From: Ruminococcus sp.
GTDB lineage: Bacteria; Bacillota; Clostridia; Oscillospirales; Ruminococcaceae
Assembly: GCF_017549005.1 (NCBI RefSeq)
Contig: NZ_JAFYYT010000022.1
Coordinates: forward strand, 1-63,895
Length of the DNA: 63,895 nucleotides
Reading direction: 5' to 3'
In this document: positions 34,184-43,167 of the stretch, in pieces
How positions within the stretch are numbered: the first letter of the stretch is position 1
Layout of the letters: each line of letters opens with the position of its first letter
The notes under the pieces: model-generated
Told to the model about the DNA's origin: nothing
The model's input: only the letters and a program-made list of their open reading frames with translations
Database searches by the model: none
Made by a program: the position numbers and the translations under genes

Positions 34184-34996
34184 TCATCTGAGTTCAAGAA
34201 ATTCCTTGAAGTTGTCTGCAAGTATCATCTGGTTTTCCTTTTCCGTAAAGCCGAGCTTCAGGAAGCGCATGAGCTCGTCCTCGTGGCTCCACATAGGAAA
34301 ATCCGAACCGAAGAAACAGTTCTCGATACCATATTTTCTTATAATTCCTGCGGCTCTTTCGGGAGTAAGGAATGCAAGTGAGCTGCTGACGTCAAATCTT
34401 ACGTTCTCAAGCCCCGGAAGCACCTTTTCTGCCGCGTCCCACTGCTGATAACCGCCGAGATGTGCGGCAAGGATCTTCAGCTTCGGGAAGTTGTCGTGGA
34501 TACGCTTTATTCGCTCGGGGGCGGAATAATCGTACCTTGCGTCGCCGCAGTGTATGAGCAGGGGAAGCCTTCCCTCCATGAGCTCATATATCCTGAAAGC
34601 CTCGGGCGAATCAGCGTTGAACTTCTGAAAATCCGGGTGAAGCTTTACTCCGTGAAGTCCGAGAGAAAGTATCTGGTCAATATCGGCTTCAAGGTCTGAG
34701 GAATCGGCATGAGTAGTGCCGAAGCCGTAAAAACAGCTGTGCTTTCCGCACTCTCCTGCTATATATGTATTGATATTACTGGTCTGTCTCGGTGTGGTGG
34801 CTGTCGAGCAAACAAGGTATTTCTTTACGCCTATCCTGCTGCCAGCCTCGATGAGCTTCTCACTGAAGCCTCTGTTGTTCATCGGGATACCGTAAAACTG
34901 ACCTATGCTGTCCGTCGCAGTATCGGCTATCTTTTCGGGGAAAATATGGGAATGAGCGTCGATTATCTCATATTTTCCGTAAACCTCGGGGTTCAT
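34184..34996 (-). CDS. Amidohydrolase-family (TIM-barrel) metal-dependent hydrolase
   Basis: The 270-residue protein starts YEIIDAHSHIFP, with a metal HxH, and continues with GVKLHPDFQ, LIHCGD, LAAHLGGYQQWD and FGSDFPMW. This is the Amidohydrolase_2 pattern of decarboxylase/lactonase-like enzymes. The substrate is not predictable. I choose the ATG at 34996 behind GTAGGAG; a Met nine codons upstream is possible. Confidence 0.85.
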   Translation of the reverse strand: MNPEVYGKYEIIDAHSHIFPEKIADTATDSIGQFYGIPMNNRGFSEKLIEAGSRIGVKKYLVCSTATTPRQTSNINTYIAGECGKHSCFYGFGTTHADSSDLEADIDQILSLGLHGVKLHPDFQKFNADSPEAFRIYELMEGRLPLLIHCGDARYDYSAPERIKRIHDNFPKLKILAAHLGGYQQWDAAEKVLPGLENVRFDVSSSLAFLTPERAAGIIRKYGIENCFFGSDFPMWSHEDELMRFLKLGFTEKENQMILADNFKEFLELR

Positions 34997-35092
34997 ATAT
35001 CCATCTCCTACATACAAATTCATTGAACATTATACCCCAAATCCACATAAAAGTCAAGACAGTTTATTATACCATTATTCAATAGGCGGATA

Positions 35093-35890
35093 TCACCTTT
35101 CCTCAAGCCGACCCTTTGCAGCGCTTTCCTTTTCGATGTCTATACGCTCGAGAACTATCTCGCGGCCTGCGATACGGAAACCTATCTCCTGATAGAAGCT
35201 GACTCTGACATCAAGTGCAAGCAGATATGCTCTTTTTCCGAGACCGTTGAAGAATTTCGCCAGCCATTTGAGAAACTCCCTGGCGTAGCCGCGGCCTCTT
35301 GCAGCCTTATTGGTAGCCACCTGTCCTATGAGAACGGTGCTGCCGATGTCAAATACCGCCGAAGCTGTGGTGGAATCACGGTAGGTGAAAACTCTGCTTA
35401 TACCGTGACGGCAGCGGTGTGAGGTATCGGTGTACCAAAGCGAGAAATCAGCGATATTAGGAAATCCCTCGCTGAGTATCTTGTATACGTCGGGGAGACT
35501 GGGGTTGAACTCAACGTGCTCCTCGATGGCTTCAAGGGGAGTATCATCGGGGATAAGCTCAAAAATAGTACGGTTCAGCACCTGATAGCGCTCGGGAATG
35601 GTTATACCCTCCAGTATCTTCTGGTCGCCCTCGATCCGGAAAGGCAGATTCATGCTGACAAACAGGTCTATCTCGTCATTTGGCTCCAGCTTTCCGTCGC
35701 CGCAGATTATCAGCGTGGAATTGATTATGAACATGAAGCCCGTTCCAATGCCGTCGGTTATCTTGTAGAAACGGCAGAATTCGTAATTAGGGCCGTAGGC
35801 TCTCATGTATGCAAGCATTTTTTTGCCCGAGAGCGTCTTGTTCAGCAGCTCACGGTCAAGCTCATGCTCGTGTTCGATAAGTTTTATCAT
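35093..35890 (-). CDS. GNAT-family N-acetyltransferase
   Basis: The 265-residue protein has a C-terminal GNAT domain (about 150-245) with the acetyl-CoA loop VATNKAARGRGYAREFL and the closing FYQEIGFR; the N-terminal 145 residues are a domain of unknown type. Its ATG overlaps the stop of the upstream M42 peptidase (ATGA), so it is translated as the third member of that operon. The acceptor substrate is unknown. Confidence 0.85.
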   Translation of the reverse strand: MIKLIEHEHELDRELLNKTLSGKKMLAYMRAYGPNYEFCRFYKITDGIGTGFMFIINSTLIICGDGKLEPNDEIDLFVSMNLPFRIEGDQKILEGITIPERYQVLNRTIFELIPDDTPLEAIEEHVEFNPSLPDVYKILSEGFPNIADFSLWYTDTSHRCRHGISRVFTYRDSTTASAVFDIGSTVLIGQVATNKAARGRGYAREFLKWLAKFFNGLGKRAYLLALDVRVSFYQEIGFRIAGREIVLERIDIEKESAAKGRLEER

Positions 35891-36906
35891 ATCTCATGTA
35901 TCCTTCCGATGAGAGTTTTTACCAGTTTGTATGAGTTTTCCAGGTCTGCATAGTCAATGACGCACGACGGGGAATGGAGATATCTGCACGGCAGCGATAC
36001 TGCCATTGTACGTACTCCCCTGCCGCTTATGTGAACAGCTCCTGCGTCGTTTCCGCCTGCTATCATGGTCTTTGTCTGGCATGGAAAGCCCTCTTCCCCT
36101 GCGATATCAAAGGCAAGGCGGTACAGCTCCTTGTCGTACATGGTATGCCTGTCCATGAACGATACGACAGGTCCCTTTCCTACCTCGCAGACCTTCTTTG
36201 CGCCTGAAGCTCCGTCTATATCCGCAGCTGTGGTAGTTTCGAGCACTATGGCATAGTCGGGGGCGACAGAGTACGCGGAGGCAGTTGCACCGCGGAGACC
36301 TATCTCCTCCTGTACATTGAAAACAAAATATGTATCGTATTCGAGTTCCTCGTGCATAAGCTCTATCATCATAGCGCAGCCTGCACGGTCGTCGAGAGCC
36401 TTTGACTTTATGCGGCTGCCGCCCAGCTCTGTGAATCCGGAGTCAAAATAAGCGCAGTCCCCTGGAGAAACGTACTTTTCGGCTTCCGCCCTGTCAGCAG
36501 CGCCTATATCTATGTAAAGGCTGTCAGTTTTCGGAGCTTTCTCTCTCTGCTCCTTGCTGAGATTATGGACAGCCGTAGAACCCACGACTCCGATGATATG
36601 TTCCTTTCCGACATTTACCTGTCTGCCGATGACTACAGACGGGTCGATACCGCCCACATTTCCGAAGCTGAGAGTGCCGTCGGGGCGGATATACGTTACT
36701 ATAAAGCCCACCTCATCCATATGGGCGCATATCATCAGCTTCTTTTCGGGAGTTTTCTTTCCCTTTCTGAAGCATATTATACTGCCGAGGTTGTCCACAC
36801 TGTACTCGCAGACATCCTTTATCCTGCTGATTATAAGCTCGCGCACAGCGCTCTCGTCACCTGAGACGCCGTCTGCAAGACACAGCTCTTTAAGAAGTTC
36901 CTTCAT
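35887..36906 (-). CDS. M42-family aminopeptidase (second of a tandem pair)
   Basis: The 339-residue dinuclear metallo-aminopeptidase has ligands visible in CAHMDEVGF, KALDDRAGC and VQEEIGLRGA. M42 enzymes (FrvX, PepA-type, historically annotated endoglucanase M) form tetrahedral dodecamers and trim cytosolic peptides. It starts two bases after its paralogue and overlaps the GNAT gene by 4 bases. The substrate Asp/Glu region reads VLETTTAADI, unlike AVDVSFA in the paralogue, so the two may differ in specificity. Confidence 0.92.
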   Translation of the reverse strand: MKELLKELCLADGVSGDESAVRELIISRIKDVCEYSVDNLGSIICFRKGKKTPEKKLMICAHMDEVGFIVTYIRPDGTLSFGNVGGIDPSVVIGRQVNVGKEHIIGVVGSTAVHNLSKEQREKAPKTDSLYIDIGAADRAEAEKYVSPGDCAYFDSGFTELGGSRIKSKALDDRAGCAMMIELMHEELEYDTYFVFNVQEEIGLRGATASAYSVAPDYAIVLETTTAADIDGASGAKKVCEVGKGPVVSFMDRHTMYDKELYRLAFDIAGEEGFPCQTKTMIAGGNDAGAVHISGRGVRTMAVSLPCRYLHSPSCVIDYADLENSYKLVKTLIGRIHEI

Positions 36907-36908
36907 GG

Positions 36909-37919
36909 TCAGCTCTCCTTTATAAATTCAGCAAGCAGCTTTGCTGTAAGCTCCACATCTGCAAGGTCTATGACCTCAACGGGAGTGTGCATATTTCTCA
37001 GTGGTATGGACACCGTACAAGCCTTTGCACCGCAGCGGTTAACGGAATAGCGGTCGGCATTGGTTGAGGTAAGTCCGCTCATTACCTCTGTCTGATACGG
37101 TATATCCGCCTTTCTGGCAGCCGCAAAAAGTCCGTCGCTTATCTCCCTTGAAAGCGAGGGCGAAATGCCTATCATGGGACCTTTTCCGAGATATCCGCAC
37201 TTGCTCTCGTCCTCGCCTATGGCGTAGGCAAAGCTCACGTCAACTGCAAGAGCAATATCGGGGTCTACTTCAAAGGCGCCCGTCTTTGCACCGCGCTCGC
37301 CGACCTCCTCCTGAGAAGAGAAAACAACAGCCACATTGTAGGCTAATTCCTTGTCCCTGAGCAGCTCCAGCGCATAAAGCACAGAAGCGACTCCGCAGCG
37401 GTCGTCAAGTGCGCCGCCTGTGATACGGCTGCCGATGAGGTCACGGCAGGTCACGTCGAATGTAATGCTGTCCCCTGCGCTTACAAGCTCGTCAAGCTCA
37501 GCCTTTGTCATTCCCGTATCTATAGCCACGTCGTCAATTTCAAGCACCTCGCTGCCGCCGTTTGTAAGGTGAGGCGGAACAGAACAGATAACGCCTTTTA
37601 TATCGCGCTTTCCGTGTATCACAACAGGCTGCGCAGGGAGAAGTCTGCGGTCGATACCGCCTATATTTCCGACTTTTACAAAGCCCTCCCCAGTGATATA
37701 AGTTACTATGAAGCCTATCTGGTCTATATGAGCGTCCAGTGCAAGGAGAGGAAGTCCCTCTTTATGAGCACCGAAGCGTCCGATAACGTTCCCGTTTATT
37801 ATCTCAGCGTCGGGGCAGTACTCCCGAAGCATGGAGAGAGCAAGCTCTGCCGCACATTTTTCGCTGCCCGAAGCTCCGGCAGCTTCCGCAAGTGCAATAA
37901 CCGTCTTTTTTATATCCAT
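36909..37919 (-). CDS. M42-family aminopeptidase (first of a tandem pair)
   Basis: The 336-residue protein has the M42 ligands in DAHIDQIGF, GALDDRCGV and SQEEVGERGA. It is the promoter-proximal gene of a three-gene operon with a second M42 peptidase and a GNAT protein; spacing to the next gene is two bases. Two different subunits side by side may form mixed particles or cover complementary peptide specificities (inference). Confidence 0.92.
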   Translation of the reverse strand: MDIKKTVIALAEAAGASGSEKCAAELALSMLREYCPDAEIINGNVIGRFGAHKEGLPLLALDAHIDQIGFIVTYITGEGFVKVGNIGGIDRRLLPAQPVVIHGKRDIKGVICSVPPHLTNGGSEVLEIDDVAIDTGMTKAELDELVSAGDSITFDVTCRDLIGSRITGGALDDRCGVASVLYALELLRDKELAYNVAVVFSSQEEVGERGAKTGAFEVDPDIALAVDVSFAYAIGEDESKCGYLGKGPMIGISPSLSREISDGLFAAARKADIPYQTEVMSGLTSTNADRYSVNRCGAKACTVSIPLRNMHTPVEVIDLADVELTAKLLAEFIKES

Positions 37920-37959
37920 TGCCTTTGTCCTTTCGTAAGGTGTAATGAGTTCAAACTAT

Positions 37960-37988
37960 ATTATAGCATACTATGCGAATAATAGCAA
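37960..37988 (-). promoter_or_regulatory. Promoter of the M42 operon
   Basis: TTGCTA (37988-37983), 17 bp, TATAAT (37965-37960) on the minus strand. Confidence 0.6.
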
Positions 37989-38026
37989 TGATTGCAGAGA
38001 AAAAACTGATGTTTTTCAGTGAGCAG

Positions 38027-38086
38027 CCCCTACAATAATGCTTCATATTGATTATCGTGTAGGGCACTGGCGGATAATATCCTCCT
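38027..38086. repeat. CCCTACA...TGTAGGG inverted repeat and a GGCGGATAATATCC copy
   Basis: CCCTACA (about 38029) pairs with TGTAGGG (about 38064), and a partial palindrome TGGCGGATAATATCC follows at 38069-38083. Both motifs recur in other spacers. Confidence 0.5.
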
Positions 38087-38112
38087 CCCGCTGTTGTATC
38101 AGTGAAACTTTC

Positions 38113-38141
38113 TTGCATAAATATAAGAAAAATGCTATAAT
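38113..38141 (+). promoter_or_regulatory. Promoter of the M16C protease gene
   Basis: TTGCAT (38113-38118), 17 bp, TATAAT (38136-38141). Confidence 0.75.
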
Positions 38142-38170
38142 TATACTATGATAACAACAGGAGGTACTGT

Positions 38171-41026
38171 ATGAATATAAATGATATCATTCACGGCTTT
38201 AAGGTCACAAGGATAGCTCCTGCGCCCGACTGCGGTTCGGAGCTCATCGAAATGAGCCACGAAAAAACAGGTGCAAGACTGGTCTGGCTTAAAAACGACG
38301 GCGAGAACAAGCTCTTCTCCATCGCTTTCAGGACTCCCCCGTCTGACGATACGGGTATTTTCCATATCCTCGAGCATTCCGTACTCGGCGGCTCCAGGAA
38401 ATATCCCGTAAAGGAACCATTTCTCGAGCTCATGAAGGGTACCATGAACACCTTTCTCAACGCCATGACCTACCCCGACAAGACCGTTTTCCCCGTTTCA
38501 AGCAGAAACGATACGGACTTCATGAACCTCACAAGGGTATACCTCGACGCAGTTTTCGACCCTGCCATATACTACAATCCCAACATATTCTATCAGGAGG
38601 GCTGGCATATCGAAATGCGGAGCGAGTCCGATAAACCCGTGTACAAAGGCGTTGTTTTCAACGAGATGAAGGGAGCTATGTCATCTGTCTACAGCCGCAT
38701 GGAGTCGGAAATAATGAACGCTCTCTATCCCGACAGCTGTTACCGCTTTGAGTCCGGCGGACTTCCCGAGGCTATCACCGACCTTACCTATAAACAGTTC
38801 ATCGACGGTCATAAGACCTACTACCACCCGTCAAACTCCTACATATACCTCGACGGTCCGGTGAATATCGAGGCTGTGCTGGAACTTATCGACGGCGAGT
38901 ACCTCTGCCGCTTCGACAGGCGTGAGGTCATGAGCGATATCCCCGTACAGAAGCCCATTTCCTCCTCTGTCAGAAAGTCGTACTACGAAATTTCCGCGGA
39001 CGAGGACGAAGCCGCTCATACATACTACGTTATCGGCAAGATCCTCGGCAGCTGGGAAGAACGCGAAAAAATCACCGCTGCAGCTGTTCTCGGCGAAGCT
39101 CTTACAGGCTCGAACGACGCGCCGCTGAAACGCGCAGTCCTCGATACGGGGCTTTGTCTCGACGTTTCACTCGACCTCAGCGACGGTATTTCCCAGCCTT
39201 TCGGCTGTCTCACCATAAACAACACAGACGAGGAAAGCTGCGGAAAGCTGAAAGATACTGTCCGCGCCACAGTTTCCGCGCTCTGCAAAAACGGTATCGA
39301 CAGGAAGCTCCTTGCAGCAGCTATCGACCGCATGGAGTTCAGATTCCGTGCAGGCGGCGAGCCAAGAGGTCTCACAAGGAATATCTCTGCCCTCAACGCA
39401 TGGCTCTACGGCGGCGATCCGCTGTGCTATCTTGAGCTTGGCGAGGTGTTTGCGTCGCTCCGCCAAAAGGCTGACAGCGGCTATTTTGAGGAGTTGCTCA
39501 GCGAATGGCTCCTCAATGAGGACGGTAGGGCGGAGCTCTGTCTCCTTCCGTCAAGAACTTACGGCGAGGAGCAGAAAAAAGCCGAAGAAAAGCGTATTGC
39601 CGCCGTTGTGGACGGTCTTGCCTGCGAGGAGCGCTCTGTGATCGTTGAGCAGAACAAAAAGCTTGACGAGTGGCAGCACTCCGTTGATACTCCCGAACAG
39701 CTGGCAACTATGCCCCACCTGGCTCTTTCCGAGATAGGCGAAAAGCCCCTCCCGTTCGAGACTGATACCGAAAATGTAAACGGTGTGACAGTTCTCCGGC
39801 ACCCCGCCTCAGATACGGGCATAACCGCTCTGAACCTGTATTTTTCCCTTGCCGACTGCTCCGAAGCCGAGCTCTCTGCAGCTGCAGCCGCTTCCGAGCT
39901 TTACGGTGAGCTTCCGACGAAAAGAAGCTCCGCCGCCGAACTCCAGCGCAGGATAACAGGAACTCTCGGCGAGATATCATGCACTGTAAGCGTTTTCTCG
40001 CGCAATGGCGTTACGGACAGATGCTGTCCGTACTTCACACTGAGCACACGTTTCCTCGATAAGAACACAGCTGCGGCACTCGACCTTATTTCCGAGATAC
40101 TCACTGAGACGAGCTTTGACGATACAGACGCTGTCCGCGAGCTTCTCATGCAGTCGGACGAGAACTTCAAGCAGTCCATTATCGCCAACGGTCACACCTA
40201 CTCTATGGAGCGCGTCCGCGCTGCTCTTTCGGCAGAATCCGCAGTCTCCGAGCTCGTTTCGGGATATGAGGGCTACAAGCGCCTGCATGAAGCGGTAAAA
40301 GCTCCCGAAAAGCTCATAGAAACAATAAAATTCCTCAGCAGCCGCATGATATGTACCTCACGCCTTGTCGCAAGTGTTACCAGTACAGGCTCCGCTTCCG
40401 TTGAGCAGCTCCTGAACGCCCTGCCAAAGGGTGAAAAGCCTGCCTGCGAGGAGATGAGCTTCAAGCTGGATATTCCCGAAAAACAGGGTATCGTCATTCC
40501 CTCGGGAGTATCCTACTCAGCAATGGCTTTCCCCGATAATTCGGCTGATAAGGCAGTCCGCAGCGTGCTTTTCCGCGCACTTTCCCTCGAATACCTGTGG
40601 AACGAGGTCAGAGTAAAGGGAGGAGCCTACGGAACAGGCGCTTTCATGGCTCCAACGGGCGAGCAGTCCTTCTACTCGTTCCGCGACCCGTCACCTGCCG
40701 CAACTATAGACATTTACCGCAAGGCCGCGGATTTCATCAATGATTATTGCAGCGGCAGTCCTGATATAACCCAGTACATAATCAGCAGCATTGCCAAGGA
40801 CGAGCCGCTCATGTCGGACGGCAACAAGAGCCGCAAAGCCGACGGTCTGTGGTTCAGAGGCATTACCTGCGCCGAGCGAGCCGCCGAGAAAAAGCGTATG
40901 CTTGAGGTTACTCCGGAACAGCTCAGAGAAGCCGCAGAAAAGCTCCGCAGCTTCGGAAATATCTGTGTTATGGGCAGTGAAGCCGCAATGGACGGACTCG
41001 GACTGACCATTGAGACCCTGACCTGA
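38171..41026 (+). CDS. M16C-family zinc protease (PreP/presequence-protease type)
   Basis: The 951-residue single-chain pitrilysin-type peptidase has an inverted zinc motif HILEH near residue 66 and the third ligand Glu in VVFNEMKGAMSS. Two homologous halves close around an inner chamber. Bacterial PreP-like enzymes degrade unstructured peptides; there is no signal peptide, so it is cytosolic. The length is typical for the family. The start follows AGGAGG. The gene is monocistronic between its own promoter and a 7-bp array/terminator region. Confidence 0.93.
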   Translation: MNINDIIHGFKVTRIAPAPDCGSELIEMSHEKTGARLVWLKNDGENKLFSIAFRTPPSDDTGIFHILEHSVLGGSRKYPVKEPFLELMKGTMNTFLNAMTYPDKTVFPVSSRNDTDFMNLTRVYLDAVFDPAIYYNPNIFYQEGWHIEMRSESDKPVYKGVVFNEMKGAMSSVYSRMESEIMNALYPDSCYRFESGGLPEAITDLTYKQFIDGHKTYYHPSNSYIYLDGPVNIEAVLELIDGEYLCRFDRREVMSDIPVQKPISSSVRKSYYEISADEDEAAHTYYVIGKILGSWEEREKITAAAVLGEALTGSNDAPLKRAVLDTGLCLDVSLDLSDGISQPFGCLTINNTDEESCGKLKDTVRATVSALCKNGIDRKLLAAAIDRMEFRFRAGGEPRGLTRNISALNAWLYGGDPLCYLELGEVFASLRQKADSGYFEELLSEWLLNEDGRAELCLLPSRTYGEEQKKAEEKRIAAVVDGLACEERSVIVEQNKKLDEWQHSVDTPEQLATMPHLALSEIGEKPLPFETDTENVNGVTVLRHPASDTGITALNLYFSLADCSEAELSAAAAASELYGELPTKRSSAAELQRRITGTLGEISCTVSVFSRNGVTDRCCPYFTLSTRFLDKNTAAALDLISEILTETSFDDTDAVRELLMQSDENFKQSIIANGHTYSMERVRAALSAESAVSELVSGYEGYKRLHEAVKAPEKLIETIKFLSSRMICTSRLVASVTSTGSASVEQLLNALPKGEKPACEEMSFKLDIPEKQGIVIPSGVSYSAMAFPDNSADKAVRSVLFRALSLEYLWNEVRVKGGAYGTGAFMAPTGEQSFYSFRDPSPAATIDIYRKAADFINDYCSGSPDITQYIISSIAKDEPLMSDGNKSRKADGLWFRGITCAERAAEKKRMLEVTPEQLREAAEKLRSFGNICVMGSEAAMDGLGLTIETLT

Positions 41027-41038
41027 TAATGTCAGCAT

Positions 41039-41076
41039 TAAGAACTAAGATTAAGAGCTAAGAACTAAGAACTAAG
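41039..41076. repeat. 7-bp-period array after the M16C gene
   Basis: TAAGAAC/TAAGATT/AAGAGC-type units repeat five times, followed by the small ACGGGCGGC-TTT-GCCGTCCGT hairpin (about 41079-41099). Confidence 0.7.
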
Positions 41077-41113
41077 TTACGGGCGGCTTTGCCGTCCGTA
41101 ATGAATAACATAA

Positions 41114-41144
41114 AACGCCCCGAAGCTAAAGCTCCGGGGCGTTA
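41114..41144. terminator. Bidirectional terminator between the M16C and radical SAM genes
   Basis: AACGCCCCG...CGGGGCGTT around an AAGCTAAAGCT core. It serves the convergent radical SAM gene and possibly the M16C gene. Confidence 0.75.
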
Positions 41145-41157
41145 TCACTGCATAGAT

Positions 41158-42231
41158 TTAAAAGAGTATATCCTTAAAACAGAGCTGCGGCTTATGACTG
41201 TCGAAGTCCCAGCTGTGATAGGAATCACCGTGGCAGAACTCTTTCTGGTCGCACTTGGCGCAGGTAGGATTATCGTCGGAAAGGTCGCGGCGGAACACAC
41301 TGAACTTATTCTCCCATACCTCGCTGAAGCGGTCGCGAAGTATATTGCCCTGCACGAACTCAGGTCTGCGCTCAATATCGAGACAGGCTGTTATATCGCC
41401 GTTTGCACTGATACTTGCCGTGTAAAGTCCGGCTGTGCAGAGGAAATACCAGTCGCGCACCTCGCGTTCATACTCCATTCCGAGATAGTGGCTGCAGCCG
41501 TAGGAAACAGGCTCGCCTGCTATCCTCTTATTGCGTATGAACTCCATGAGCGTTCTGTAGTCGTCGTCCGTGAGGAGAAGCTCAGGGTGAGTTTTTGCAC
41601 GTCCCATGGGCTCCATATTTACAACTCGCCATGAGTCTATATCCATTTCGTTGAATATCTTGTAAAGCTCGTCAAGCTCGGTAATGCTCTTGTGAGTTAT
41701 GACCGATGTGACCTGTATATGCTCGAAGCAGTCTAACCTTATGAGGTTCTCGATGCCCTCCATAGCCTTTTTATAGCCGCCGGGAGTCCTTCTGAACTCA
41801 TCATGGGTCGCTTCAAGACCGTCGATACTGATGGAAATGGTCTTCATTCCCGTTCTTTTCAGCTCTTTTGCCACATATTCGTCGATAAGGGTGCCGTTTG
41901 AAGTCATTCCCCACTCAAAGCCGAGCTCATGAGCAGCTCCGAGGATATCGAAGAAGTCCTTCCTGAGAAGCGGCTCTCCGCCTGTAATATCCAGCATTTT
42001 GCCCTCTGTGGACATATCCTCTTTCAGCTGTGCAAGGAACTGACGGTACTGCTCTACGGAGAGCTCCTCAGAGCTAACGTCGCCGCACTGGCTTCCGCAG
42101 TGGAGACATCTCTCATTGCAGCGCAGCGTGAGCTCGAGGAAAAGGTTGCGGAGCTCAGGCTTTTTCATGAGCAACCTGCGGTAGTCATTCATCTGTTCAA
42201 GATGAGTGCGTTTCATGTTGACGTCGAGCAT
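41158..42231 (-). CDS. Radical SAM/SPASM enzyme, candidate maturase of the upstream LYG-dockerin protein
   Basis: The 357-residue protein has the SAM-cluster motif CNERCLHC (C38, C42, C45), TGGEPLL (83-89), and a C-terminal SPASM region with Cys before and after SISANGDITAC, then CAKCDQKEFC and a late Cys. Auxiliary clusters of this kind are typical of peptide/protein-modifying radical SAM enzymes. The start is the ATG one base after the upstream stop, behind AAGAGGAC; an in-frame Met ten codons earlier overlaps the upstream gene. No RRE-like N-terminal domain is obvious. Tight coupling to a Cys-free secreted protein with repeated LYG motifs suggests that protein is the substrate. PlpX-type spliceases recognise XYG; whether this enzyme belongs there needs a phylogeny. 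Confidence 0.85.
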   Translation of the reverse strand: MLDVNMKRTHLEQMNDYRRLLMKKPELRNLFLELTLRCNERCLHCGSQCGDVSSEELSVEQYRQFLAQLKEDMSTEGKMLDITGGEPLLRKDFFDILGAAHELGFEWGMTSNGTLIDEYVAKELKRTGMKTISISIDGLEATHDEFRRTPGGYKKAMEGIENLIRLDCFEHIQVTSVITHKSITELDELYKIFNEMDIDSWRVVNMEPMGRAKTHPELLLTDDDYRTLMEFIRNKRIAGEPVSYGCSHYLGMEYEREVRDWYFLCTAGLYTASISANGDITACLDIERRPEFVQGNILRDRFSEVWENKFSVFRRDLSDDNPTCAKCDQKEFCHGDSYHSWDFDSHKPQLCFKDILF

Positions 42232-42232
42232 A

Positions 42233-43030
42233 TTACTTGTCCTCTTGCTGCTCTTCTTCAACAGCTTCTGCCATTTCCTTGATATTATCGAAGGCGTTGC
42301 CTGTAATCTCCTTTATCTTGTCGATAGAAGGCTTTATACCGTAAAGTGTTACTACTATATCGCTTCTCGGATCGTATGAAGTTGTTACAACCGCAGCAGT
42401 AGTAGTTGTTGTTGACTTGTTCTTATCCTTTGTAGTGGTCTTGTTGCTGAGACCTGAAGAGTTATACTCCTTGAAGTCCTTTATAGCTCCGAGGAGGAAC
42501 CTGTGAAGGAGAACAAGGTCGGTAACGTCTATCTTTCCGTCGGAATTGATATCGCTGAGGAGCTTTGCCCTCTCGCTCTTGTACTCGTCGAAGAGAATAG
42601 CTCTTCTGAGTGCGATAGCGTCAAACGTGTCGATTATCTGGTCGTCGTTGACGTCGCCCTTCAGCTTCATGAGACTTTCATTGAGTTCCTTGTCTATTGT
42701 GGTAGTCGTCAGAGGCGGTCCGTACAGGAGAACGGGCATTGTGGTAGTTGTTGTTGTGAACATCCAGGGCGGTCCGTAGAGAGTAACTATAGAAGTTGTT
42801 GTAAGCCTTGTCAGTTCCTGTGTAGTAATTGCAGCAGTGGTAGTTGTGACCTTCTGCTCACCTTTTTCTTCCTTGTTGTTCCAGTTCTGATCGCTGATGG
42901 TCACAGTCTCAACAGGATCGACCTTCGGGCGGCTGCTTCCGCCGTTGTCAGCTGCGTCGGCAGGAACAGCAGAAAGATTTGCCGCTGCAAACATAGCTGC
43001 CGTCATAACGGTAAAAATACTTTTTTTCAT
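42233..43030 (-). CDS. Secreted dockerin protein with three LYG motifs, candidate RiPP-like precursor
   Basis: The 265-residue protein has a signal peptide (about 1-26, ending near PADA-AD), Thr-rich linkers, a central dockerin (about 125-182; GDVNDDQIIDTFDAIALRR, then SDINSDGKIDVTDLVLLHR) and an acidic C-terminal helix (about 236-265). Outside the dockerin the only structured islands are SIVTLYGPPWM (80-90), PVLLYGPPL (99-107) and IVVTLYGIKP (225-234), each set in Thr linkers. There is no Cys at all, which rules out thioether crosslinks. No catalytic or binding domain is present besides the dockerin. The start is the ATG behind GAGGAGAG. The radical SAM gene starts one base after the stop. 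The substrate relationship is inferred from architecture. Confidence 0.85.
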   Translation of the reverse strand: MKKSIFTVMTAAMFAAANLSAVPADAADNGGSSRPKVDPVETVTISDQNWNNKEEKGEQKVTTTTAAITTQELTRLTTTSIVTLYGPPWMFTTTTTTMPVLLYGPPLTTTTIDKELNESLMKLKGDVNDDQIIDTFDAIALRRAILFDEYKSERAKLLSDINSDGKIDVTDLVLLHRFLLGAIKDFKEYNSSGLSNKTTTKDKNKSTTTTTAAVVTTSYDPRSDIVVTLYGIKPSIDKIKEITGNAFDNIKEMAEAVEEEQQEDK

Positions 43031-43116
43031 GTCTGAACTCTCCTCTCGCATAAAACAATAATTTGAATCGGATACAGCCATGCTGTATCTGTTTTTATCT
43101 GATTGTAGTTACTATT

Positions 43117-43145
43117 ATTTTACTCTATTTCTGCTCATTTGTCAA
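43117..43145 (-). promoter_or_regulatory. Promoter of the LYG-dockerin/radical SAM operon
   Basis: Perfect TTGACA (43145-43140), 17 bp, TAAAAT (43122-43117) on the minus strand, giving a leader of about 80 nt. Confidence 0.75.
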
Positions 43146-43167
43146 GTCAAAATCGTACAAAGGCTAT

